From Caldimonas mangrovi (GTDB lineage: Bacteria; Pseudomonadota; Gammaproteobacteria; Burkholderiales; Burkholderiaceae_C), in NCBI RefSeq assembly GCF_023721835.1, contig NZ_JAMKFE010000002.1:124001-188000 (forward strand): 64,000 nt of DNA, in the 5' to 3' direction. Within the stretch, counting starts at the first letter, position 1, and each line of letters starts with the position of its first letter. Positions 8,809 to 17,683 of the stretch are shown here, piece after piece. A program made the position numbers and the translations under genes. The notes below the pieces were generated by a model that saw only the letters and a list, made by a program, of their open reading frames with translations, made no database searches and was not told where the DNA came from.

Positions 8809-9921
8809 TCATGGCCTCTCGCCGCGTGCGACCACCCGGCCGAGCAGGTAGGCCAGCGCCGCATACGGCCACAGCCAGCCGACCCATTGCGCGATACCGT
8901 GGAAGCGGATGAAGCGCCCCTGTTCCCAGCCTTGCAGGCTGGAAGCGAAATACGGGTCGGCCGGAGCCTCGTTGACCAGCGCCATCATCGCCGTCAACAC
9001 CACCAGCCCGACCGCCGCGGCCGCACGCGCGGGCAGCGCTGCCAGCAGCAGTGCCGCCGCGATGCCGACCGCCCAGCCCAGCGGGGTCGCGAGCGTGACC
9101 CAGGCCAGTGCATGCTGCGGCCCGAAGCTCAAGGCGGCCGACAGCGTTGTCGCACCGAAGCCGAGCAGTGCCGCGCCGGCGACCAGCACCAGCCGGCGCC
9201 AGCTGCGCGGCGAGATCGCATCGGCGAGCAGGCAGGGCGCCAGCAGCCCGAGCGAGATCGCCACCAGTTCGATGCCCGGTGGCAACGGCGGCGCGATCAC
9301 CGGGTCGGGCGGGCCGATCCAGCCGTCCCACGGCGTGCCGGCGAGCGCCTGTCGCATCGCTTCCTTCAGCCGCTCGCCGACATGGCCGACGCCGAGCGGC
9401 ACCGGTGCGGGGAACAGCAGCGCCATCGGCCACGACACCAGCAGCGCCAGCCCGCCGGCGCTCTGCGGCACGAACCAGCGGTCGCGCAGGTTCTGCCAGC
9501 GGCCCGCCCAGCCCAGCGTCGCCATCAGCGCGGCCAGCAGCGCGCCGGCCAGCGTGCCTGCCACGTTGAGCCCCCAGTCCACGTTCGACGGCACCCGTGC
9601 CGGCAGGTAGTTCTGCAGCAGCTCCATCGCGCCCGACACCAGTGCGCCGCCCAGCAGCGCGAGCGCCACCGCCAGCAGCGGCGCACGGCCGGCGCGCAGC
9701 AGGGCGCCGCACGCCAGCGCGCCCAGCGGCAGATAGCCCAGCAGGTTGGAAACCAGGTCGAAGTGCGTCCACCAGCGCGGCCAGGGTTCGCTCACGAAGG
9801 CCCACGGGCTCAGCCCCGGGTCGCGCCAGCCGGTGAACGGATAGAGGCTGGCATAGACGATCAACGCCGCATACAGCCATGCCAGCGGGACCAGCGAGCT
9901 GCGGTGCCGTAGCGTCGCCAT
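8809..9921 (-). CDS. VanZ-family multi-spanning membrane protein
   Basis: The 370-residue membrane protein has about ten hydrophobic segments. The first third matches VanZ-like proteins (ALIVYASLYPFTGWRD, HFDLVSNLLGYLPLGALACG, ALVSGAMELLQNYLP, SNVDWGLNVAGT). The C-terminal two thirds are a Burkholderiales-type extension with no known function. A role in envelope or lipid handling is only inferred from the family. It begins 6 bp after hemJ stops, so the two are co-transcribed. Confidence 0.8.
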   Translation of the reverse strand: MATLRHRSSLVPLAWLYAALIVYASLYPFTGWRDPGLSPWAFVSEPWPRWWTHFDLVSNLLGYLPLGALACGALLRAGRAPLLAVALALLGGALVSGAMELLQNYLPARVPSNVDWGLNVAGTLAGALLAALMATLGWAGRWQNLRDRWFVPQSAGGLALLVSWPMALLFPAPVPLGVGHVGERLKEAMRQALAGTPWDGWIGPPDPVIAPPLPPGIELVAISLGLLAPCLLADAISPRSWRRLVLVAGAALLGFGATTLSAALSFGPQHALAWVTLATPLGWAVGIAAALLLAALPARAAAAVGLVVLTAMMALVNEAPADPYFASSLQGWEQGRFIRFHGIAQWVGWLWPYAALAYLLGRVVARGERP

Positions 9922-9927
9922 CCGGCC

Positions 9928-10356
9928 TCAGAACGGCTTGACGACCGCCAGCACGACGGCCAGCAGCAAGCCGATCACCGGCGCCTCGTTGAACCAGCGG
10001 TACCAGACGTGGCTGCGCCGGTTGTGCAACTGCTCGAACTCCCGCAGCAGCCGGCCGCAGTAGACGTGGTAGCCCACCAGCAACACCACGACCGCCAGCT
10101 TCGCATGCATCCACCCGTTGCCCGCGCCCCGCCCGATGCCGTAGCCCAGCCACAGCCAAAGCCCGAAACCGAGGGCGATCGCCATCAGCGGCGTCATGAA
10201 CCGGTACAGCTTGTGCGCCATCAGCAACAGCCGCTCACGCTCAGCATGGCTGTCCGCCGGCACCATCGCCAGATTGACGAAGATCCGCGGCAGGTAGAAC
10301 AAGCCGGCGAACCAGCTGGCGACGAACACGATGTGCAGCGCTTTGACCCAGAGCAT
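9928..10356 (-). CDS. hemJ: HemJ-like protoporphyrinogen IX oxidase (CopD/UPF0093 family)
   Basis: The 142-residue, four-helix membrane protein opens with MLWVKALHIVFVASWFAG, the HemJ signature with His8, and has the conserved lysine in WMHAKLAVV (Lys86). HemJ oxidises protoporphyrinogen IX to protoporphyrin IX in heme synthesis in bacteria lacking HemG and HemY. ATG 10356 starts exactly at the family N-terminus. hemB, an earlier heme step, lies on the other strand about 500 bp away. An alternative reading as a generic CopD-like protein is less likely given the length and motifs. Confidence 0.88.
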   Translation of the reverse strand: MLWVKALHIVFVASWFAGLFYLPRIFVNLAMVPADSHAERERLLLMAHKLYRFMTPLMAIALGFGLWLWLGYGIGRGAGNGWMHAKLAVVVLLVGYHVYCGRLLREFEQLHNRRSHVWYRWFNEAPVIGLLLAVVLAVVKPF

Positions 10357-10424
10357 CGCGCGATGATAGCGAGCCCCTACCATCCCATCGCCGCTGGTCG
10401 GCCAGTCGCGCCCTTTCAGTGTCC

Positions 10425-10598
10425 GAGAGGCCGTAGCGGCTGCAGGGGGGCGAGAAAGCACAGCCGCACACCCGTACTGCCAGACCATGCTTGTTGTGTT
10501 GCGCGAGCACGCGAGGCGCCCTTGGGTGGCTGAGAGGCCGTAGCGAGCGGTTCCGGATGGGGCCGAGGAGCACAGCCGTACTCCCGTACGGCGAGCAC
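10425..10598. repeat. Two diverged direct repeats upstream of hemJ
   Basis: Copy A (10425-10509) and copy B (10532-10598) both begin GAGAGGCCGTAGCG and share the order GAGxAxAGCACAGCCG, CCCGTAC and GCGAGCAC. Copy A has about 22 extra bases before its last block. Copy B contains a perfect inverted repeat, GCCGTAC-tccc-GTACGGC (10575-10592), which is degenerate in copy A. They occupy the non-coding region between hemJ and the small RNA candidate and look like old copies of a dispersed intergenic element. I see no gene in this part. Confidence 0.55.
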
Positions 10599-10642
10599 CG
10601 CAGGCCCCAGTCGGAGCCGCGCAGTAGGCCTATCAGCCGCCC

Positions 10643-10678
10643 AAAAAAGAAAGAGCCCCAGTCGCGGGGACTGGGGCT
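10643..10678 (-). terminator. Intrinsic terminator of the small RNA candidate
   Basis: A perfect 10-bp stem with a 5-nt loop (10654-10678) is followed on the minus strand by C-TTT-C-TTTTTT (10653-10643). It points away from hemB and lies about 290 bp upstream of hemJ, so it does not end any annotated coding gene. Confidence 0.85.
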
Positions 10679-10757
10679 GCAAAGCCTTAACGCTGTCATC
10701 ACGGTAAGGCACCTGCTCAGGGAGGAAAAGCAGGGAATGAACGCCTTGCGACGTATC
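10643..10757 (-). ncRNA. Candidate small RNA with anti-Shine-Dalgarno loop and intrinsic terminator
   Basis: Read on the minus strand this non-coding stretch gives, in order: a CGUC-GCAA-GGCG mini-hairpin (10742-10753); a hairpin CCUGCU/AGCAGG whose 11-nt loop is UUUCCUCCCUG (10712-10734); a hairpin GCCUUACCG/CGUUAAGGC with one mismatch (10684-10710); and a perfect 10-bp terminator stem AGCCCCAGUC/GACUGGGGCU (10654-10678) followed by CUUUCUUUUUU. No coding gene on that strand needs this terminator. A C-rich loop able to pair with ribosome binding sites is typical of regulatory RNAs. No good promoter match is visible, and the 5' end is a guess. Confidence 0.6.
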
Positions 10758-10800
10758 ATTCACATGTAACTTTACCAGAACACAGCTTTCATTTCACTGA

Positions 10801-11873
<1,073 letters not shown>

Positions 11874-11874
<1 letters not shown>

Positions 11875-12968
11875 TGCGGATCTTCCACGTCGCCGAGAGG
11901 TTCGTCAAACTGGGCGAACTGCCCTCGCACCTGCCGTCCCACGGCTACCTGTGGATCGGCACGTCGAGGCGGCAGTTCGAGGTCAACCTCGGCGTGATCC
12001 AGGGCCTGCTGCAGCAATGGACCGGCGGGCAGATCGTCGACCTGCACGTCTCCGACCTGCTGAACAACCAGCTGCCGTCGCACTTCGACTACACCTCGTG
12101 GTACGACATGATGGTGTTTCGCCGTCTTGCGGCCGGTGCCGGCACCAGCGAGCTGTTCCTCGACGATGAACGCGGCACGGTGTCGAGCGCCAAGCGGGCG
12201 CTGGAGGCGATCGACACCAGTCCGGTCGGCTTCGTGATCTTCGACCGGGTGCTGGTCACGGTGCACCCCACCGACTGTCAGGTGCGCGAGTTCTTCGCGA
12301 CGCGGCTGGCGCAGATGACGCCCGGCAGCGATGTGCGCGGTGCGTCGACCCGCCTGCCGACCAGCCCCGCCGACCAGATGCTGCGCATGGTCAACCACAT
12401 GGTGGACGGCTACCTCGAGCTGCGCCGGCTGCTGACACGCCAGCTTGGCTACCTGCAGCACGAGCTGCTGAGCCCACGCGGGCACTTTCGCAGCTGGCAG
12501 GTGCTGCTCGACTCGCGCAACACGCTGCACCTGCTCGAAGACATCTGCGAGGACCAGCGCAGCGCCGTGCAGGAATGGATGGACGCGCTGGAAGAATGGC
12601 CCGCCGGCGACCCGCTGGCCTCGCGCGAGCGCGAGCTGCTGCGCGTGCGTTCGCGCGACGTCCTCGAGCACATCGAGCGCGTCCTGACCCATGTGCGCCG
12701 GCTCGAATCTTCGGCCGAGACGGCCGTGCAGATGCACTTCTCGGCGCAGAGCAATCGCACCAACGACATCATGCGCACGCTGACGGTGCTGACGGCCATC
12801 TTCCTGCCGCTGAACCTGATCACCGGTTTTTTCGGCATGAACTTCGACACGCTGCCGCTGATCCACAGCACCACCGGGGTCTGGACGGCGGTGGGGGTGA
12901 TGGTCGCGATCGGCATCGGCCTGGGCCTGTTCTTCTGGCGCAAGCGCTATCTCGGCGACCGACATTGA
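11874..12968 (+). CDS. CorA/ZntB-family divalent metal ion transporter
   Basis: The 364-residue protein has a large soluble N-terminal domain with long helices. Two C-terminal membrane segments follow (about 297-318 and 335-355), the first ending in the family motif GFFGMN. CorA-family channels carry Mg, Co, Ni or Zn; the specificity here is not readable. The ATG overlaps the hemB stop, so it is probably co-translated with hemB. Metal supply to the Mg-type HemB is a possible but unproven link. It converges with the DUF1853 gene, 20 bp away. Confidence 0.88.
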
Positions 12969-12988
12969 AGCGCGGGCCGGTGCGGGGT

Positions 12989-13954
12989 TCAAGCGCCGGC
13001 CGGCGACCAGCCGTCCGGGACCACGAAGCAGCGTTGCAACTCGTGCCAGCCATCGGCGCGCGGCACCATGAGCGCGATAAGCTGCGCGCTCGGCCAGCGC
13101 CGGGCCCCGGCCGGGGGGGCCGCCTGCCACGCTTCAGAGATCTCCCGTCCGACGGCGTCCCGTGAGGTGAGCGCCGTCTCGTCGGTGGTGAAGGCCGGTG
13201 CCATCCAGCGCGATCGGGGCATGGCCAGATAGCGGCCGTCAGGCAGTTCTGCCAGACGGCCATGATCGACCCACAGCCCGTGCAGGTGTCCGGGGGCCAA
13301 GGCCTCGCAGACCGGGGCGGGGCGGTCGTGCCGGTAGAACATCCAGCCGCGCGTGTAGGCGGCCGGCCGCCAGGGGCGCTGGTTCCACGGCGCCGGCGGT
13401 TCGTGCGCGAGCTGCCGCTCGAACAGCTTGCCCAGCTTGCCGGGCAGCGTCTCGGCGCGGTCGGGGCCGACGAAATCCTCCGCCTGCGCGGACTCGCCGC
13501 GCGCGACACAGAGGAAAAACTTGACCGCCAGCTCCCAGTGCCAGCCCTGACCCTCGCGGTCTTCGAGCAGAAAGTCGATCTCGCCGCGCGTGGTGTGGTC
13601 CAACCCCGGCAGTTGCCCGGGCGGGTGGCGCAGCGGCAGGTTGGCGGCCAGCAGGCGGTGTGTCGGCCCGCAACGCAGGAAAAATTCCAGCAGACGCTCG
13701 GCATACCGGCCCAGTCGTAGCGGTGGCGCCGCGTGGGCGAGAAGAAAGTCGTGCAAGGGGCGGGCATCGCGCTCCAATGCATCGAGCCAGGCTTCGATCT
13801 CGCGTGCATCGCGCGCGGCGTAGCGCTGTATCGGGGCGGTGTAGCGGCCATCGGCCAGCAGCGGTGGCGACAGCAGCAGCCAGCGCAGGTCTTGCAGCGC
13901 CGCTGCCGCGGCGGCGGCGCTCAGCGGCCTTCCAGCGTCTGCAGCGCCAGGCAC
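12989..13954 (-). CDS. DUF1853 family protein
   Basis: The protein of about 321 residues matches DUF1853, a family of unknown function (LRWLLLSPPLL near the start, GRYAERLLEFFLRC, GEIDFLLEDREGQGWHWELAVKFFLC, FVGPDRAETLPGKLGKLFERQL). The GEIDFL..HWELAVKF pattern resembles a PD-(D/E)xK nuclease core, so a nucleic-acid role is possible but not shown. I place the start at GTG 13954 because GGGAAG lies 6 nt upstream; this makes the gene overlap the end of the glycosylase gene by 34 nt. Confidence 0.75.
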   Translation of the reverse strand: MPGAADAGRPLSAAAAAAALQDLRWLLLSPPLLADGRYTAPIQRYAARDAREIEAWLDALERDARPLHDFLLAHAAPPLRLGRYAERLLEFFLRCGPTHRLLAANLPLRHPPGQLPGLDHTTRGEIDFLLEDREGQGWHWELAVKFFLCVARGESAQAEDFVGPDRAETLPGKLGKLFERQLAHEPPAPWNQRPWRPAAYTRGWMFYRHDRPAPVCEALAPGHLHGLWVDHGRLAELPDGRYLAMPRSRWMAPAFTTDETALTSRDAVGREISEAWQAAPPAGARRWPSAQLIALMVPRADGWHELQRCFVVPDGWSPAGA

Positions 13955-14676
13955 AGGTCTTCCCAGCCCTTGGCCTTGTCGGGCAGGTTGCGCAGCAGGT
14001 AGGCGGGGTGATACGTCACGACGACCGGCACGCCGTGGTACTGATGCAGCCGCCCGCGCAACTTGCCGATGGCGTCGTTGGTCTGCAGCAGCGACTGCAC
14101 CGCGAAGCGGCCCATCGCCAGGATGATGCGCGGCCGCACCAGCTCGACCTGCCGCTTCAGAAAGGGCTCGCACTGAGCGACTTCCTCGGGCTCGGGATTG
14201 CGGTTGTGCGGCGGGCGGCACTTCAGCACGTTCGCAATGAAGACCTGGCGTTCGGGCGGGGCGTCGCCCCGCGTGAGGCCGACGGCACGCAGCATGTTGT
14301 CGAGCAGCTTGCCGGCCTGGCCGACGAAGGGCTCGCCCTTCAGGTCTTCCTGCTCGCCCGGCGCCTCGCCGACGATCATCCAGTCGGCGCGTTCGTTGCC
14401 GACGCCGAACACGGTGTTGCGCCGGCCGCTGCACAGCTTGCAGGCGGTGCAATGGGCGACCGCCTCGCGCAGCGCGGGCCAGTCCATCTGGTCGACTCCG
14501 CCGGGGCGACGCGCCAGCGCCGCCACCGGCACCGCGACGGGGGCCGCCAGCGGGGCAGTCGGCGCCTCGGCAGCCGGCTCTTGCGCAGGCGCCTCGCCAG
14601 GCGCGGCGTCGCGCGGCGCCCAGGCGGTCAGCCCCATCTCCTGCAGCATCGCAAGGCGGCGCGGGTCCCAGTTCAT
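13921..14676 (-). CDS. udg: Uracil-DNA glycosylase, iron-sulfur family 4/5
   Basis: The 251-residue protein removes uracil from DNA at the start of base excision repair. The core contains CTACKLCSGR (two of the Fe-S cysteines), the catalytic GEAPGEQED with GEPFVGQAGKLLD, FIANVLKCRPPHNRNP (another cluster cysteine) and VVTYHPAYLLR near the end. The first 75 residues are a low-complexity Ala/Pro linker. ATG 14676 overlaps the rimI stop as ATGA. The conserved order tsaB-rimI-udg occurs across betaproteobacteria. Confidence 0.93.
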   Translation of the reverse strand: MNWDPRRLAMLQEMGLTAWAPRDAAPGEAPAQEPAAEAPTAPLAAPVAVPVAALARRPGGVDQMDWPALREAVAHCTACKLCSGRRNTVFGVGNERADWMIVGEAPGEQEDLKGEPFVGQAGKLLDNMLRAVGLTRGDAPPERQVFIANVLKCRPPHNRNPEPEEVAQCEPFLKRQVELVRPRIILAMGRFAVQSLLQTNDAIGKLRGRLHQYHGVPVVVTYHPAYLLRNLPDKAKGWEDLCLALQTLEGR

Positions 14677-15152
14677 AAGCCCAAGCTCATCACGATGGCG
14701 TCCTCTCGCAGGCCCTGCGCGGCCGGGTAGTAGCTCTTGCGCAGCCCCACGTTGCGAAAGCCGTAGCGCTCGTAGATGCGCCGCGCGCGAGCATTGCTCA
14801 CACGCACCTCCAGCCACAGCTGTTCGGCATGCCGCTCACGTGCCAGCGCCTGCACTGCGTCAAGCATGAACAGCGCGTGTCCGCAGCCCTGGTGGGCCGG
14901 CGCCACGGTGATGTTCAGCAGATGCATCTCGTCGACCCCGGACATCGCGACGAAGTAACCGAGCAACTTCGCACCCGGTGCGCGCAGTACCTGCGCGGGA
15001 TAGCCGGCATGCAGCGAGTCGATGAAATTGCCGCGCGTCCACGGGAACTCGTACGCCGCCTGCTCCACCGGCAGCACCTCGGCAAGCGCGGCCACCGTCA
15101 TCGGCACCAGTGCGCGAGCATCGGGTTGCGGCCGGCGCACGGCGGCGTTCAT
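14673..15152 (-). CDS. rimI: Ribosomal protein bS18 alanine N-acetyltransferase
   Basis: The 159-residue GNAT acetyltransferase modifies the N-terminus of ribosomal protein S18. It shows the RimI pattern: VEQAAYEFPWTRGNFIDSL, LLNITVAPAHQGCGHALFMLD (acetyl-CoA loop), LEVRVSNARARRIYERYGF and YYPAAQGLREDAIVMSL. ATG 15152 overlaps the tsaB stop and its own stop overlaps the glycosylase start, both as ATGA. Confidence 0.94.
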   Translation of the reverse strand: MNAAVRRPQPDARALVPMTVAALAEVLPVEQAAYEFPWTRGNFIDSLHAGYPAQVLRAPGAKLLGYFVAMSGVDEMHLLNITVAPAHQGCGHALFMLDAVQALARERHAEQLWLEVRVSNARARRIYERYGFRNVGLRKSYYPAAQGLREDAIVMSLGL

Positions 15153-15910
15153 GCGGCTTCCTTCGCCAGCTTCAACGCGTCGCGCTCGGCCGTGGTGAGC
15201 GCGATCTTCTCGCGGATGTACAGCGGCAGCGCCAGCGCAGGGTCGAGGGCTTCGCCGCGGCGCCAGGCCGCGCGGCCCAGTTCGATCAGCGCGCCGGCGT
15301 GCGGGCCGGCGTGCGGCAGGGTGTTCATCGTGCCGACCTGCAGGCCATGCACCAGCAGGGCATTGCCGGCGACGCAGTCGCCGCCTTCGCACGCGAGCCG
15401 CTGTGACAACGCCTCGGCGCTGTACAGCGCGGGCGGGTGCACGGTGTGCCAGTCGAGGCCATCGAAGCGGTAGCGGGCCGCGTAGATCTCGTCCATGCGC
15501 GCATCGAGCGCCGCCCAGACCTCGTGCCCGGCGTCGGCGGCGCGCGCGGCCTCGGCGACCACCAGCAGCGTGTCGACCGGCAGCACCGGCCGGCCGGCGC
15601 CGAACGCCAGGCCCTGTGTCACCGAGCAGGCAGTGCGCAGGCCGGTGAACGCACCGGGCCCGCGGCCGAACGCGATGGCATCGAGATCCTGGACGCGCAA
15701 GCCACCCGCGGCCTCCAGCAGGTTCAGTACCACCGGCAGCAGGCGTGCCGAGGCCTGTGCGCCGCCCGCGCTTTCTTCGCTCAGCACGCGGTCGCCGACC
15801 GCGACACCGACGCTCATCGTCTCGGTGGCGGTTTCGATCGCGAGCAGGGTGGCGGGAGAGGTCACGAGCGCGTCAAGAGGTTCACAGGCAGTCAGTTTAG
15901 CTGCCGCCAT
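15149..15910 (-). CDS. tsaB: tRNA threonylcarbamoyladenosine synthesis protein TsaB
   Basis: TsaB is the ASKHA-fold partner of TsaD in making t6A37 of tRNA. LLAIETATETMSVGV near residue 22 is the phosphate-1 strand, and GRGPGAFTGLRTACSVTQGLAFG is the family signature. The annotated frame is 253 residues, but residues 1-15 precede the usual beginning. GTG at 15865 (VTSPATLLAIE) may be the real start; neither start has a clear ribosome binding site. TsaC, the other branch of the pathway, is encoded 3 kb away. Confidence 0.93.
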   Translation of the reverse strand: MAAAKLTACEPLDALVTSPATLLAIETATETMSVGVAVGDRVLSEESAGGAQASARLLPVVLNLLEAAGGLRVQDLDAIAFGRGPGAFTGLRTACSVTQGLAFGAGRPVLPVDTLLVVAEAARAADAGHEVWAALDARMDEIYAARYRFDGLDWHTVHPPALYSAEALSQRLACEGGDCVAGNALLVHGLQVGTMNTLPHAGPHAGALIELGRAAWRRGEALDPALALPLYIREKIALTTAERDALKLAKEAA

Positions 15911-15981
15911 TCCAACTGCGGCGCTTGGGGATGTGCATTCCGTACCCTCGCCGTTGCTCGGCGCCCCGGATAATCGCGGTC

Positions 15982-17412
15982 ATGCGTTCTCGTTCGATGG
16001 CGGCCTGGGTGGGGTGGGCGTTGTGGATGGCGGCCCTCCTGGGCGGCCCGGCAATGGCCGCACCGGCGCCGCTGTCGCTGCCCGCTGAGGTGCAGGCCGC
16101 GTTGGCGCGAGCAGGCTTGCCGAACGACGCGCTGTCGGCGCAGGTGATCGAGGTCGACGGCTCGATACCGCGCCTGGCGTACCGGGTCGATGCGAGCATC
16201 AACCCGGCGTCGATCATGAAGCTCATCACGACCTATGCCGCGCTCGAGCTGCTGGGCCCCACCTACACCTGGAACACGCCGGTATTTGCCGACGGCGCGG
16301 TTCGCGAGGGCGTGCTGGAGGGCAACCTCCACATCAAGGGTTCGGGTGATCCCCAGCTGGTGCTCGAGCGGCTGTGGTTGTTGCTGCGGCGGGTGCAGCA
16401 GATGGGCATCGTCGAAGTGCGTGGCGACATCGTGCTCGACCGCACTGCCTTCATCGTGCCCGCGGTCGACCCCGGCGCCTTCGACGGCGAACCGCTGCGG
16501 CCGTACAACGTGCAGCCGGAGGCGCTGCTGATCAACTACAAGACAGTGGCTCTGGGCTTCGTTCCCGATGCAGCCCGCGGCACTGCGCAGGTGCTCGTCG
16601 ATCCGCCGCTGGCGGGCGTGGTCGTGGACCCTTCGGTGCCGCTGGATCTGATGGCTCCATGTGCCGACTGGCGTGCCGCGCTGAAGGCCGAGCTGACCGA
16701 CCCCGGCCGCATCGCCTTCCATGGCGCCTACAGCCCCGCCTGCGGCGAGAAGACGTGGCAGCTCGCCTATGTCGATGCGCCGAACTATGCCGCCCGTGCG
16801 ATCGCCGGCCTGTGGGCGCAACTCGGCGGGCGCCTGCGTGGCACCGTGCGCGACGGCGTCGCGCCGCTCCACCTGTCGCCGCTGGCCGTCAGCACCTCGG
16901 CCCCGCTGGGCCAGGTCGTGCGCGACATCAACAAGTTCAGCAACAACGGCATGGCCCGGCAACTGTTCCTGACGCTGGGCCATGTGCTGCGCGGCGTCGG
17001 CACGCCGGCCACCGGGCGCGAAGTCGTCCGCCGCTGGATCGAGGCCAAATGGGGCCCGGCGCCGGAGGTCACGCTGGACAATGGTGCCGGCCTGTCGCGC
17101 GACGCGCGGGCCAGCGTGCGTTTCCTGAGCCGCCTGCTGCAGTCCGCCTGGGCGGCCCCGGTGATGCCGGATCTCGTCAGCTCGCTGCCCGTGACTGGGC
17201 AGGACGGCACGCTCAAGCGTTTCACCGCGAGCGCCGGCACCGCGCACCTGAAGACCGGAACCCTGCGCGACGTGCAGGGCGTGGCCGGCTACGTGCTCGC
17301 GGCGAGCGGCAAGCGCTACGTGCTGGTCGCCATCGTGAACCATCCCAACGCGCCCGCGGCACGAGCTGCCATCGAGACGCTGATCGACTGGACCGCCAAG
17401 GACGTCCCATGA
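15982..17412 (+). CDS. dacB: D-alanyl-D-alanine carboxypeptidase/endopeptidase, PBP4 type
   Basis: The 476-residue periplasmic class C penicillin-binding protein cleaves D-Ala-D-Ala and may cut peptide cross-links. It has a signal peptide to about residue 27, SIMK at 77-80 with the active serine, the SNN motif in NKFSNNGMARQL and KTG in HLKTGTLRD. The large insertion between SxxK and SxN is typical. The start at ATG 15982 places the signal peptide at the N-terminus; the longer frame adds an unlikely polar leader. It is divergent from tsaB (71 bp) and overlaps the SemiSWEET gene by 4 nt. Confidence 0.95.
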   Translation: MRSRSMAAWVGWALWMAALLGGPAMAAPAPLSLPAEVQAALARAGLPNDALSAQVIEVDGSIPRLAYRVDASINPASIMKLITTYAALELLGPTYTWNTPVFADGAVREGVLEGNLHIKGSGDPQLVLERLWLLLRRVQQMGIVEVRGDIVLDRTAFIVPAVDPGAFDGEPLRPYNVQPEALLINYKTVALGFVPDAARGTAQVLVDPPLAGVVVDPSVPLDLMAPCADWRAALKAELTDPGRIAFHGAYSPACGEKTWQLAYVDAPNYAARAIAGLWAQLGGRLRGTVRDGVAPLHLSPLAVSTSAPLGQVVRDINKFSNNGMARQLFLTLGHVLRGVGTPATGREVVRRWIEAKWGPAPEVTLDNGAGLSRDARASVRFLSRLLQSAWAAPVMPDLVSSLPVTGQDGTLKRFTASAGTAHLKTGTLRDVQGVAGYVLAASGKRYVLVAIVNHPNAPAARAAIETLIDWTAKDVP

Positions 17413-17681
17413 CATTCGCCTTCGCCGACGGCCTCGGCTTCACCGCCGCCGCACTGACAACGGCCTCGTTCGTGCCCCAGGCGTGGCTGACCTTTCGCAC
17501 GCGCGACGTCAGCGGCATCTCGCTCGGGATGTACAGCGCCTTCACGCTCGGCATCGCGCTGTGGCTGGCCTACGGCGTGATGATCGGCGAGTGGCCGATC
17601 ATCGCCGCCAACGTCGTCACGTTGAGTCTGGCGGGTGCGATCCTCGCGATGAAGCTGAGGTATACGCGCCGCCAGACGTGA
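17409..17681 (+). CDS. SemiSWEET-type sugar transporter
   Basis: The 90-residue protein has three membrane helices, which is one half of a SWEET/PQ-loop transporter and works as a dimer. The PQ motif is in TTASFVPQAWLTFRTRDVSGIS, followed by YSAFTLGIALWLAYGVMIGEWPIIAANVV. The substrate is probably a small sugar, by family. ATG 17409 overlaps the dacB stop (ATGA). It ends 2 bp from the convergent SGNH-like gene. Confidence 0.9.
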   Translation: MTFAFADGLGFTAAALTTASFVPQAWLTFRTRDVSGISLGMYSAFTLGIALWLAYGVMIGEWPIIAANVVTLSLAGAILAMKLRYTRRQT

Positions 17682-17683
17682 CG

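Noticed and set aside
10643-10678. Terminator reading as the end of a hemB-antisense or hemJ transcript
   Set aside because: hemJ lies downstream on that strand and hemB is on the other strand, so the terminator fits a separate small transcript better.
10241-10763. Minus-strand open frames of 172 and 115 codons upstream of hemJ
   Set aside because: They run through the direct repeats and the hairpins of the small RNA candidate, have no family similarity and no ribosome binding site; the high GC content alone explains them.
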